Origin: Lysobacterales bacterium
GTDB lineage: Bacteria > Pseudomonadota > Gammaproteobacteria > Xanthomonadales > SZUA-38
Reading direction: 5' to 3'
NCBI GenBank assembly: GCA_030065125.1
Contig: JASJDM010000041.1
Span: 1-48,709, forward strand
DNA: 48,709 nt
Shown here one piece after another: positions 17,296 to 26,192 of the stretch. The notes beneath the pieces were generated by a model. It had not been told where the DNA came from. It was given only the letters and a program-made list of their open reading frames with translations, and searched no databases. The translations under genes were made by a program, and so were the position numbers. Within the stretch, counting starts at the first letter, position 1. The number at the start of each line of letters is the position of its first letter.

Positions 17296-17424
17296 CAAGA
17301 AGATCAACCCGCCGCCGCTAACGCGGAAGACTAGGAAGATCTGAAGCAACACAGGCTATTATCCTGGGCCTGTGCTTTACCTCCCCTCTACCCGACAGCA
17401 GCCGGGCTCCCAAACAGCAAGTTC

Positions 17425-17442
17425 ACGTTACCGCGGTAACGT
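17425..17442. promoter_or_regulatory. 18-bp perfect palindrome ACGTTACCGCGGTAACGT
   Basis: The site is fully self-complementary over 18 bp, and 16 of its bases recur at 6518-6533 upstream of another gene. The two-copy, intergenic, upstream placement is what a shared operator would show. Half-site spacing suggests a LacI- or GntR-type dimer. It lies 231 bp before the peroxidase start. Confidence 0.5.
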
Positions 17443-17615
17443 CACCACTATTTTCCGGACGAAGAGAAAACCGGGACGAGCTGTTGTCCGTGAATGGTTC
17501 AGCCGCCACAGAACCCGTTCCAGTTCGTTCAATCGTCATCTTCGATGTCCTCTCTCCGGCAGTCTTACTGTGCGCCTGTTGAGGCAGCATCGCCATGCGA
17601 TTTGGCCGCGTTTGC

Positions 17616-17635
17616 TTGTAGGAAACTTCCTACAA
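17616..17635. promoter_or_regulatory. inverted repeat TTGTAGGA-4-TCCTACAA
   Basis: Arms of 8 bp (9 bp counting the A-T pair inside) surround a short centre. The shape fits a NarL/LuxR-type response-regulator site. It is 422 bp upstream of the peroxidase start and 126 bp downstream of the membrane-protein stop; which gene it serves is unclear. Confidence 0.4.
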
Positions 17636-17760
17636 CGACAGTGTCATCCGTCCCGGTCTATTGGGGCTACGCCACAGGGTCGCCTCCCCCGTTCTGGGGC
17701 GGCGAGCCACTCAAGCGTGTCTGCCTCGATCACTACCTACTGCAGGACGGCGCCAACGGA

Positions 17761-18750
17761 TCAACTACCCAGCCCCATCGTCCGCGGCCTGTCTTCCGGC
17801 CGGATACCCGTGGTGCGAATACTTCGCAGCTTTACCAGCAGGCCAAACCAGAACGGTGCGCCTAATGAAATGGCCAGAGCAGTGATGGGCCAGCCGATCA
17901 GGCCAAGCTTGTCAATGGCCTCCTGCCTAAGCCCCTCCCTTTCTAAACCCTCCTGCCAGCCCAGGGGTATCGGCAACTGCGACCCATGAGCCTCCCGAAG
18001 CGTTGCCATGCATTCCTCCAGAGCAGTTCCGTCGGGGCACAAGCTGTCCACCCGCTCCACCAGCATGGCGCGGGCGCCCGGCTCACGCCACAGCTCTGCC
18101 GCTATTTCAATGGTATTGACGTTGAACAACAGGGTGATCAACAGCGCAACCACCAGGGAAACGCTTTGGATTCGTCTCGTGTACCATCCTGCGACGCGGT
18201 CCATCGAGTCGTCGAACCAGCGGTGGATGTTTTGCCTGACCTTGTTGATGTCATCACCGGCGTCATCCAACAGGGCCGTGAGCGCTTTTTGAACGCCAGG
18301 CGATTCGCCCAGACTGTCAATACCTTTTCGAATGTCTTTAAGCGCGTCGCCCTGGGGCCCCTGGGCGCATCCCTTCTTGCCAAGAATATCCAGCAACGCC
18401 ATCGTGAAGTTGTCCGGGGATATGTACGACGGCAGCCTGCGCTTCGATACCGGTCTCGGCGCGTAGTCTTTCGAACCTTTATCCCCAAAGTCGCCGACGT
18501 CGGTAATGATTCGCTTGATACCAGAGAATCCATCATGGGACAGGTTCTGAATGAGGGGGTGTTTGTAGACCTCTTGGGCCAGATCATTGAGCACTGGATC
18601 GCCAAGCATTTCGCCGATGCCTTCCCGAAGATTCCGCGCCCGAAGCTTCAGGAATCTTGCAATCAACTCGTTGACACTGGTGCAGAGAAGTGAAAAGAGC
18701 AGAAAGACGAAGACGAGACCCAGCATGACATCAAAGACCATGGTATTCAT
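17761..18750 (-). CDS. uncharacterised integral membrane protein, third gene of the patatin operon
   Basis: The 329-residue protein has three likely membrane helices: residues 5-28 (FDVMLGLVFVFLLFSLLCTS), about 195-215 (SVSLVVALLITLLFNVN) and about 282-305 (GWPITALAISLGAPFWFGLL). The first helix runs into SVNELIARFLKLRARNLREG, a start I recall from a widespread family of unassigned bacterial membrane proteins. The loop of some 165 residues is soluble and charged. GGAGG lies 8 bp before the ATG. It starts 43 bp after the double-patatin gene and is probably in its transcript. A role as membrane partner of the patatins is inference. Confidence 0.75.
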   Translation of the reverse strand: MNTMVFDVMLGLVFVFLLFSLLCTSVNELIARFLKLRARNLREGIGEMLGDPVLNDLAQEVYKHPLIQNLSHDGFSGIKRIITDVGDFGDKGSKDYAPRPVSKRRLPSYISPDNFTMALLDILGKKGCAQGPQGDALKDIRKGIDSLGESPGVQKALTALLDDAGDDINKVRQNIHRWFDDSMDRVAGWYTRRIQSVSLVVALLITLLFNVNTIEIAAELWREPGARAMLVERVDSLCPDGTALEECMATLREAHGSQLPIPLGWQEGLEREGLRQEAIDKLGLIGWPITALAISLGAPFWFGLLVKLRSIRTTGIRPEDRPRTMGLGS

Positions 18751-18793
18751 AAGGCGTCCTCCGCAGCATATTCAATTCCAGCATTGCGCTGGC

Positions 18794-21700
18794 CTAGGTG
18801 AAGTGGGCATTACGCTTCTGACAGCGCTTGTAGATCCTGTTGAGTTCTGTAACCGTTTTCTTTTCGAGTCTGCCGTGCAGCGCCTGCTCACTGAACGGGC
18901 ACTGGGTCTCGATGTTCAGCCAGCACTGGCCATCTGTTCGTCGAATGCTTTTCCATTGTCCTTTCTTGGGAAAACCTCCTTTGTGGTCGTCCGTAGGCAG
19001 TGCGTCGGGATTTATCTTGCCCCACGCCCCGAGGCGGTCTTCTCCCAGCTCGGCCATCTTTATCAGTGTCGTCGCGCAACCATGCGCGATGCTTCGAGCC
19101 TGGTTTTTGCGTCGGAAGCCAAGCATGGGGTGGAACCCGAACGTGCCGCAGGTCCAATTCGGCTTGATGGTCACGACTTCAATGTCGAGGAGTTTGGCTC
19201 GACCATCGTCTTTGTTGGCCGATTTGTATCCCTTGAATTCCTCCCAGATGCGCCGAAGATCTTTCGCGGCTTTGCCATAGGTATCGATCTTCTTGTTGTA
19301 CTTCAGCCGACCCGCTCGTCGATTCAGGGCCGGCCAGTATTGTTCCAGCTTGGTCGCGCCACCCGCGGAGGTGGCTTTAGGATCACTCCGCAGTGAAGCG
19401 GCCAGAATCAGGTGGCCAGCGGCCGCTGGCCGGAATTGTATCCGGTCGGCTGCGGCGGCCTCGGACAGGAAATCTACGGTCGGCTGGATAGGCAGGTTGT
19501 CAATGGTCCCGCCGTCGATGTATTGAGCTTCGTCGCAACTCGTCGGCCTCAGCTCCCATGACCACCGCGGCCGGAACACGCCCGGGAAAGCGCTGCTTGC
19601 AAGCAGCGATTCTCGAAGAATCGGTCTTTGCCAGGCCAGGTCGTTGGTCTCAAGCTGATCCTCTCCCAGCACCTCAAGCCTGCCCGCCGTCAGGTTTGTC
19701 GCCGTCGCCAGAAACGCAATACTAGGCGCTTCTTGATCTTGCTCTTCCTCGTCCTGGTTTTCCTCGCGCTGCCTGTGGTCGGGCTCATCTGGGTCTGGCT
19801 CATCTGGGTCGGGCCAATCCACGAACGTGTCGATAGGAACCGGAGTGGGTGCAGGCTTCACATCGCGCTCAGCCGATGCAAGAACATAATGATCAATCAG
19901 CAAACTGAGCGGTTCGGCCCCGAGCAGTTGCTTGCCGACCTGCATGCGGTCCAGCCACTGCTGTACATACGACTGCACCTGCTTCAGTGCGGTGTAGTCC
20001 CGGTTTCGGCTCGCAGCAGCCAGTTTTCGGAGTTGAAACGGGTTCACGTAGAACAGTCGCTCGATACCGGCAATGACGTTACGCGCCCGGCGGGTGAAGC
20101 GAATCGAGTTGTGATGGTCGTACTTACGAAACAGGTGGTCCGCATCATTGATCGAGAAATTCGTCTGGGCCGCCCGTATCGTCAGTTCCCGCACGAAGTC
20201 CGAGAATCGGTCGGTCAACATGATCCTGTCGAGGGCCAGGTAGACCGACGCAAGTTCGGCTATCTTGTGCTGTCTCGCATTGGCGTCCTGCTCTGAAAAT
20301 ACCCGGGCGACCATTGCAGCCGTAATCGAACCTACGGATGCCCCCGCGATCAGGTTGGGCTGAAGCCCAACCATGCTGAGTGCGTTGACCACGCCCATCT
20401 GATAGACGCCGCGGAAAACGCCGCCACTGAACAGAAAGCTCACTGTTGGCTTCCCGGGATCTTTGCCGGATGGCCACTGCGGCCGTTGTGTCTCCGTATT
20501 CCGGGCGGGAGAATTGCTGTTGCCGCCAAACAGCGGTTCCAGGCGCTCGCGGTCCTGTTCGGTTTCGAAGTGGGGATCGTCTTTTTCGATGTCCGGCATC
20601 GTTTCTCTTTCGTGGGGCCACGCGGGCCCGATCCTGGCAAAGGGCCGGAGCCTGAGGCGTTGGTTGATTTCTGCGCCCTCCTTCGCAGAATTGAGCCTGC
20701 AGTGTCTGCATATCTCGGGGAGTCCCGGCCCCTTTAAGGGATCTCGTTTACAGCCGGGCAAGGATATTGAGGTGAGCAATCCATTGACACCGCCGCGCTT
20801 GGCGCGCTTGTTCAGGTGAATCTTTACTGCCACGTCGCATCGAACTTCGCCTTTCCAGCTACCTGGAAGGGAGCCGCGGACCATGACCTCCAGCGACGCA
20901 CGGCACCCGTCGGCAATGGTCTGCATGATCGCTTGGCGCCGATCCTGTTTGCCCGCCAGCATGATTCGACGATTGAGTTTCAGCGGCACGTCCGATTCGA
21001 CCGGGGTGACCCAGGCCCGAAAGATTCGCCGATCCTCTTCGCCGCTGCCCCGGTCGCCGCGCAATACGACGTTGGGCTCTTCACTGGGAATACTGCGCGT
21101 GTAGCGCTCCGTTAATCGTTGCTCCAATTGGGCGTCCCTGAATTGTTGCAGGGACATGGCACGAAGCACCACGTCGATCAGATTGAGGTAAGGCTGAGCA
21201 CCCTCCTGACCGGGCTCCTCACCGAGCTCTTCCCGGCTTAGCGGGATGGGAGCAACGTTGTACATGTGAAGAGCCTCAGACTCTGGGTGCTTGTTGCGAA
21301 GCATATTAAAGAGCACGCGTGTCGGCTGACTGATCAGTCGTGCGGCATCGATATACCAGCCCTGGCACGGATCGCGATCGCCTTCGCCCGATGCAGGGCA
21401 TGGCTTCAGTTTTCTGGCGGGAAACAACGGCGTCATTGCCGTGGCCGTAAGCAGTGCCTCCACGATGGACTCGTCTGGCGCGACCTCGTGGACTTTTCGA
21501 GTCGACATATTAGCCACTGCCAGTCCAAGGCTGATCGGTTCGAGCCGCTGGTCGTCGCTGTACCAACCCACCTTCCGCCTCGTCTTGTCGAGGCGGTTTT
21601 TCGTTGGTTTATCAGACGCAGTTTGTTCATCGTTGAGCGAGCGTTCGACCACCGCCCTCATGTCCGGACGACCGTAGAACTCAGGATCGAAGAGTTCTGC

Positions 21701-23212
21701 CAGGACCATTTCAAGGGGGTGACTCTGGAACAGCGCCTTATCGAGGTCATGGGCTTTGAGGAAAGCCCTGGGGAAGCCGCGAGCCAGCCAGACCAAGACC
21801 ACCACGGTCAAAACGATCCCCGCGCCCCCCCAGGCCCACTTGAGCGGTTCAGGCTCGGCGATCGCAGGATCAAGCCACGTTGGGAGCATAACGGCGACTC
21901 CACGAACGGAGTAGATGGCTAACGTCGGGTCGATCAGCAGGCTGACCGAAGCGGTGAGTGCCAGCAGGACCGCCGTCCAGAAAATCGTCAGTCCCAGGAA
22001 CGCGCCCACCATTGCTCCTGCTTTAAAAAGGCTGATCGGCTCATGGAACAGCAGTGTGAGAAGGGATTGATTCAAGACCAGAAGCACGGCCAGTAAGATG
22101 TAGCCGGAAGCGTAGAACAGCGAAGTCTGGAATCCCGTTGTGGAAACTCCAGCGAGCGCGGCGAGGCGGTGCAGTACGTCGGCTATCAATGCTGGCAGAA
22201 ACAACGCGGTCCAACTCACTGCAACCCAGATTATCAGCAGCGTCAGGAATGCCAGGAGATCAGTAATCTGGCCACCAATAAGGCCCGGCGTCTTGAACCG
22301 CGAGATAATGGTACTGGCGTCAGTGCCGCGGTCTCTCCACGGGGACGGCTTCCCCCGAGCTTCCTCGTATAAGTCGCTCGCCCGGTCTGTGACCCATCGT
22401 TTGATATTCACCAAATACGCCTTGGGGCCCAGACGAAATACTCGCGAAAACTTCGGCAACTTCCTGCCGATCAACACCCACAGCGGCACGGCTTCGGCGG
22501 CTCGGGCGAACCATCGTGCGCGGACACCACGAATTTCACTGGTCCCTTTCAGCCCCAGAATTCGGCGCACGATGCGGGTTACGGTGCCAACCGTGAGTGG
22601 CAGGCTCAGCAGCTCGTTATACAGCGTGACGAGCCCGGCACGTCCGCTGAGCATATCTCTTCTGGCTTTGCGCTCCATGGATGAATCGAGCGGCCGCATA
22701 AGGGGCTCCAGGTGCCCACGCTCGTCAATCTGGTAAGCGTCGGGCAGCAGGGAATCGACGACTTCTTCCGGGGCTCTTTGCACGGCACCGGCAAATTCGC
22801 GCAGTCGGGCGACCCGGGCATGCAGGCGAATTTCCTGAATCTCCTTTTGCTGTTCTGCGGAGAGTTGCAACCATTTTTCCCGGCACCGATCTCTTATGCT
22901 TCCTTTGCCTGGTTCAGCGCCTTCGTCATCGCAGATCTTCAGCTTGTCAATCTCAGCCTGTTCCCCGGCCTGCAGGATCTCGGCCACCGCTGCTGCTTGA
23001 ATGGCTCCTGCTGAAACGCCGGTAATGATGTCAGGCGCCCTTCCCTGGATGACCAGGAGCGCGTGGGCGACGCCTAATTGCATGACAGTGTCGAACGCGC
23101 TACCCGAAAAATTCAGCGCGCGTACAAATTCTTTCTCTTTGCCAATCTTGGGTTCTTTTGCCCCGGGACCGCTACTGCCCGACCGCGACCGGGTCGAAAC
23201 CGAAGTGCTCAT
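18794..23212 (-). CDS. double patatin-like phospholipase with internal membrane section
   Basis: The 1472-residue protein contains two patatin-like lipase units. The first has the nucleophile motif GVSAG (S67); its expected DGA/DGG dyad partner appears as DAA in GWYIDAARL (about residue 622), so its Asp is kept but the glycine is not. Between them, residues about 310-505 hold four or five membrane helices. The second unit has an oxyanion loop FLFSGGVFRGVYQMG, nucleophile motif GASVG (S about 955) and a proper DGG (YIDGGTIDNLP, about 1232). A run of D/E/P residues (about 1125-1155) is encoded by near-perfect 15-bp repeats at 19786-19816. GGAGG precedes ATG 23212. Patatins cleave membrane lipids. 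Confidence 0.85.
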   Translation of the reverse strand: MSTSVSTRSRSGSSGPGAKEPKIGKEKEFVRALNFSGSAFDTVMQLGVAHALLVIQGRAPDIITGVSAGAIQAAAVAEILQAGEQAEIDKLKICDDEGAEPGKGSIRDRCREKWLQLSAEQQKEIQEIRLHARVARLREFAGAVQRAPEEVVDSLLPDAYQIDERGHLEPLMRPLDSSMERKARRDMLSGRAGLVTLYNELLSLPLTVGTVTRIVRRILGLKGTSEIRGVRARWFARAAEAVPLWVLIGRKLPKFSRVFRLGPKAYLVNIKRWVTDRASDLYEEARGKPSPWRDRGTDASTIISRFKTPGLIGGQITDLLAFLTLLIIWVAVSWTALFLPALIADVLHRLAALAGVSTTGFQTSLFYASGYILLAVLLVLNQSLLTLLFHEPISLFKAGAMVGAFLGLTIFWTAVLLALTASVSLLIDPTLAIYSVRGVAVMLPTWLDPAIAEPEPLKWAWGGAGIVLTVVVLVWLARGFPRAFLKAHDLDKALFQSHPLEMVLAELFDPEFYGRPDMRAVVERSLNDEQTASDKPTKNRLDKTRRKVGWYSDDQRLEPISLGLAVANMSTRKVHEVAPDESIVEALLTATAMTPLFPARKLKPCPASGEGDRDPCQGWYIDAARLISQPTRVLFNMLRNKHPESEALHMYNVAPIPLSREELGEEPGQEGAQPYLNLIDVVLRAMSLQQFRDAQLEQRLTERYTRSIPSEEPNVVLRGDRGSGEEDRRIFRAWVTPVESDVPLKLNRRIMLAGKQDRRQAIMQTIADGCRASLEVMVRGSLPGSWKGEVRCDVAVKIHLNKRAKRGGVNGLLTSISLPGCKRDPLKGPGLPEICRHCRLNSAKEGAEINQRLRLRPFARIGPAWPHERETMPDIEKDDPHFETEQDRERLEPLFGGNSNSPARNTETQRPQWPSGKDPGKPTVSFLFSGGVFRGVYQMGVVNALSMVGLQPNLIAGASVGSITAAMVARVFSEQDANARQHKIAELASVYLALDRIMLTDRFSDFVRELTIRAAQTNFSINDADHLFRKYDHHNSIRFTRRARNVIAGIERLFYVNPFQLRKLAAASRNRDYTALKQVQSYVQQWLDRMQVGKQLLGAEPLSLLIDHYVLASAERDVKPAPTPVPIDTFVDWPDPDEPDPDEPDHRQREENQDEEEQDQEAPSIAFLATATNLTAGRLEVLGEDQLETNDLAWQRPILRESLLASSAFPGVFRPRWSWELRPTSCDEAQYIDGGTIDNLPIQPTVDFLSEAAAADRIQFRPAAAGHLILAASLRSDPKATSAGGATKLEQYWPALNRRAGRLKYNKKIDTYGKAAKDLRRIWEEFKGYKSANKDDGRAKLLDIEVVTIKPNWTCGTFGFHPMLGFRRKNQARSIAHGCATTLIKMAELGEDRLGAWGKINPDALPTDDHKGGFPKKGQWKSIRRTDGQCWLNIETQCPFSEQALHGRLEKKTVTELNRIYKRCQKRNAHFT

Positions 23213-23468
23213 CAGCGCTGCCTCCCCGCTTGTCGTAGGCTCGCCGAAAATGCGCAGCACAGGAGGTTCTTGCCGACTCAGTCAACAAAGGATTGCTGGC
23301 AGCCGCTCCCCCTCCTGCGCTGCACAATTTCACCACCTCATTTGGTAGCGCAACGTGGGTGGCGGCACAATTGGATGTTGTACTTATGACCGGTCACAGT
23401 TTTACCTTAAAAGGACGAGCCGGGAGCCTTGCCCCTTACCCAACACCGCTGGAAACATACCAACCACC

Positions 23469-25580
23469 CTACCGCGCACGGAATGTGGCAGCCACGATGT
23501 CTTTTTGGTCTCGATGATTCTTGATGTATCGGGCCGTCATCTCGCCGTCGCGGCCCAACTGCCGACGCATTTCGTCGCGTGCCTGCTCAGACAGGGCCCA
23601 GCCCAGAGGAATCTGCGCCTCCCCTTCACAAAGACGGAAATGCATGAAGGCGTTGTTGTCTGCCAACACATTGCGGGCTAGTTCCTGCCTTGCATTCTCG
23701 GCCCGGGCATTGCGGGTCTTGAGCAGGGCCACCAGGGGCGCCGAGCCTTCGCCGGCAACCCGACCGGAGATATCCGTGCCGTCCTGGCCCGGGCAGGCGT
23801 CCTTGGATTCGGGCAGCAACGGCAACACCGTGGCGTCGTTGCTGATGTGGATGACGGTGATGGGTCGGTCAGGCTGGTCCGTCTCGTCCAGTCGCTCAGA
23901 GACCCAGCGATACATCTCACCCAGGGTGACCGTACCGGAGTTTTCAAAATAGCCCCCGTCCACTACCTGGATGTCCGCGGACTCCCCGTTGTTGGTGGCA
24001 TTAGCCACCGTCCCTGCCGGGCTCACATAGGTAAAGCGCGCGCTGTTGTGCACCGCGGCGTTCAGCGGCAGTTCGGGGTGCAGGTAATCGTGGCTGTCAC
24101 GGGCGCCGGGGAACACCTGGGCAAAGGCAGCCGGCTCCAGCAGCCGGAATGGCGCCTGGATAAACCGGTCACCGGTTTGCACCACGGTGGCATTGAGCAG
24201 CGCCAGCGGCAGCCGGATGGAGTCGTCACTGTAAAGGTCGACAAAAGGGCTTCCCAAAAGGCGGTTGAACTCTGGTTGGGACCGAAAATGTTGAGCCCAG
24301 GACCATGCCCAGGACTCCTCCAGGCGTTGCCCGCGATCCTCCACCAGACGGCCCGGCAGAAGCCGTTGCAGCGTATCGACAAAAAACAGGTTGACCAGGT
24401 TGGGCGTCAGAAAGTCCTGGGTCAGGATCTCCGCCGCCGTTGTTTCCTGACTCTCATTCAAAGCGCCGGCCTGGCCCATTTTTGCCAGGCCCACATGGGT
24501 TGCGATACCCAGGCTGCCTCCGGAAACGCCACTGGCGGCAAACAGGTGCTTGGAAAACTCCCCGTCAGTGACGTCATTCAGTTTACTCAACACCATGGCT
24601 GTCCACACCGCGGCCCGGATGCCTCCGCCTTCCGCGGACACCAGGTAGATCGGTCGTTCGGGATCAGTTTTCGAGACCCAGTCAGTCCAGTAAGCAGCCA
24701 GTCCCGGAGCCGATGGGCTGTAAGGCGAACAATCACCAAGGTCACCGTTGCTGTTCATCTCCGGACACTGGCGCACATAGTGGTTGTCATTCCAGCGCAG
24801 CATGTGCAGCGCCACGCCAAACAGAATGATCAGCGTCAACAGCGGAACGCGGCTCTTGGTTCCCAGGAACGTAATCAGGGAACCCGTGATTGCAAAAAAA
24901 GCGCCAGCCAGCATCACCGTGGCGATAGGCCCCAGCAGGGACGCCAGCCAGTGGGGGGCGTTGATGGCCACCAGAGTGAATACGAGGTTGATCGCCAGGC
25001 CACCCAGAAAGACCGCCTTGGTCATATTGGCCAGCTGGCTCCAGGCACTCTTGAGGCCCCGGTCCTGCTTGTCATAATCCGGCACTGCCAGGGCACCGAA
25101 CCCGGGAACGTTTCTGGCAGACCACTGGGTGACCGGCCGGCGATAGACCACCACCAGGGCCACCAGCACCGCCAGGACCACGAAAGCTACGGCAAGCGTT
25201 CTCAAATGGTTTTTCAGGGTGTCCTCAGGCGCCGATACGTCGCCGGCCGCCAGCAGGCAACCCAGTGCCATCAGCACCGGCACCAGCGTACCCATGATCC
25301 TCGGCGCCCACTGCTTGAACCCCGGCAGCACGGCTGGGTCCGACGTTTCCCACTGGTCAAACCGGAACCGATAAACCGTCCGCGCTGAGTACCAGACCGC
25401 CAGGGCCAGAAAAAAGGTCGCCAGGTAGGCAAAAACGGCGTGCCAGCCAGTGCCGATCAAAAAGAACAGCTCGCGCACCTGGGGCACCATCAGCACCATC
25501 AGCGCCCCCGCTGCAACGGTCAGCAGCGGAAACCGTACGTGAAAAAGCTGCGGCCACACCTGGTTGTAGATCCTGATCAT
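23469..25580 (-). CDS. polytopic membrane protein with patatin-like phospholipase domain
   Basis: The 703-residue protein starts with about seven or eight membrane helices (roughly residues 15-275, e.g. WHAVFAYLATFFLALAVWYS). A cytosolic patatin-like domain follows: glycine-rich oxyanion loop SAEGGGIRAAVWT, nucleophile motif GVSGGS (about 352) and catalytic aspartate in IQVVDGGYFENSG (about 538). All three elements are intact, so lipid-hydrolysing activity is likely. GGAGG lies 8 bp before the ATG. It is the first gene of the minus-strand half of the divergent locus; the double-patatin gene follows after 256 bp. Two patatin genes with three lipase units side by side is unusual. Confidence 0.87.
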   Translation of the reverse strand: MIRIYNQVWPQLFHVRFPLLTVAAGALMVLMVPQVRELFFLIGTGWHAVFAYLATFFLALAVWYSARTVYRFRFDQWETSDPAVLPGFKQWAPRIMGTLVPVLMALGCLLAAGDVSAPEDTLKNHLRTLAVAFVVLAVLVALVVVYRRPVTQWSARNVPGFGALAVPDYDKQDRGLKSAWSQLANMTKAVFLGGLAINLVFTLVAINAPHWLASLLGPIATVMLAGAFFAITGSLITFLGTKSRVPLLTLIILFGVALHMLRWNDNHYVRQCPEMNSNGDLGDCSPYSPSAPGLAAYWTDWVSKTDPERPIYLVSAEGGGIRAAVWTAMVLSKLNDVTDGEFSKHLFAASGVSGGSLGIATHVGLAKMGQAGALNESQETTAAEILTQDFLTPNLVNLFFVDTLQRLLPGRLVEDRGQRLEESWAWSWAQHFRSQPEFNRLLGSPFVDLYSDDSIRLPLALLNATVVQTGDRFIQAPFRLLEPAAFAQVFPGARDSHDYLHPELPLNAAVHNSARFTYVSPAGTVANATNNGESADIQVVDGGYFENSGTVTLGEMYRWVSERLDETDQPDRPITVIHISNDATVLPLLPESKDACPGQDGTDISGRVAGEGSAPLVALLKTRNARAENARQELARNVLADNNAFMHFRLCEGEAQIPLGWALSEQARDEMRRQLGRDGEMTARYIKNHRDQKDIVAATFRAR

Positions 25581-26192
25581 CTACGTGTCCTCCCCAATCC
25601 GACGACGAAACATGCGCCGACGCGGCATCAGCAGCCGCGGCTTCATGATGCAAATGGCAATCGAGCGTCAGCGTCCTGCCGAGCGCGCAACTGCGCAATC
25701 CTGATCTGACTGCTTCATGCCCTCCCCCGTGGAGTGCGTTCTGCAAAACAACTATAGCACCGATTTCCCGGGCTGCCCGGCGCGACCCGGCCATCGAGTC
25801 CGGCGACGGTCCCGGTCATTGCCAATCCCACAATGCCGTGTATATTCAGAAAAGGGTTTGGGGAAATCTATCGCGTTTCAGGGTCTGTCATTGGCGTGGT
25901 GTCCTTCATGACGCTATCGTGTCGCAGCCAGGATCATGGGTACCCGGCGCTCCCAAGGCCGGGGTGATTCCGCGTTTCGGGCCCGTCTTAGCGCTCAGCT
26001 CTCCCAACCCCTGAAGGCTGTCGCTCTGAAAGGCGCGAGCCAACTTACTCCATTCAATAATCGCGGGGGAGTGATGTTTGAATCAGGGTTTCCGCACCGG
26101 GGCGCCGTACAGGTCTACGGGACGATTCGGTGCGCCACCCTATCAACCACAGCCGTCGCCCGCTCGCCTTCGTCTTCCCTGAGGATCTGCTG
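25581..26192. other. 612-bp divergent intergenic region of the candidate locus
   Basis: No coding sequence is seen. It separates the two divergent halves (patatins leftward, unknown protein rightward) and must hold both promoters. One plausible plus-strand promoter is described at 25819-25846. No inverted repeats strong enough to name an operator were noticed. Confidence 0.5.
25819..25846 (+). promoter_or_regulatory. possible sigma-70-like promoter for the 26193 gene
   Basis: TTGCCA (25819-25824) and TATATT (25841-25846) are spaced by 16 bp. This is the best match in the gap, but it is 347 bp before the start codon, so the leader would be long. Low confidence. Confidence 0.3.

Larger units (their letters stand above)
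17195..17760. other. 566-bp intergenic region rich in inverted repeats
   Basis: No gene is visible. It holds the hairpin at 17268-17295, an 18-bp perfect palindrome at 17425-17442 and a 20-bp inverted repeat at 17616-17635 (TTGTAGGA, AACT, TCCTACAA). All sit upstream of the heme peroxidase, which suggests that its expression is controlled by two or more regulators, or that the gap marks the border of the next gene block. Confidence 0.55.

Noticed and set aside
23847..25388. 513-codon plus-strand reading frame opposite the patatin gene
   Set aside because: It lies wholly antisense to a gene with intact lipase motifs and a good ribosome-binding site; its product is Arg/Gln/His-rich low-complexity text typical of shadow frames in GC-rich DNA.
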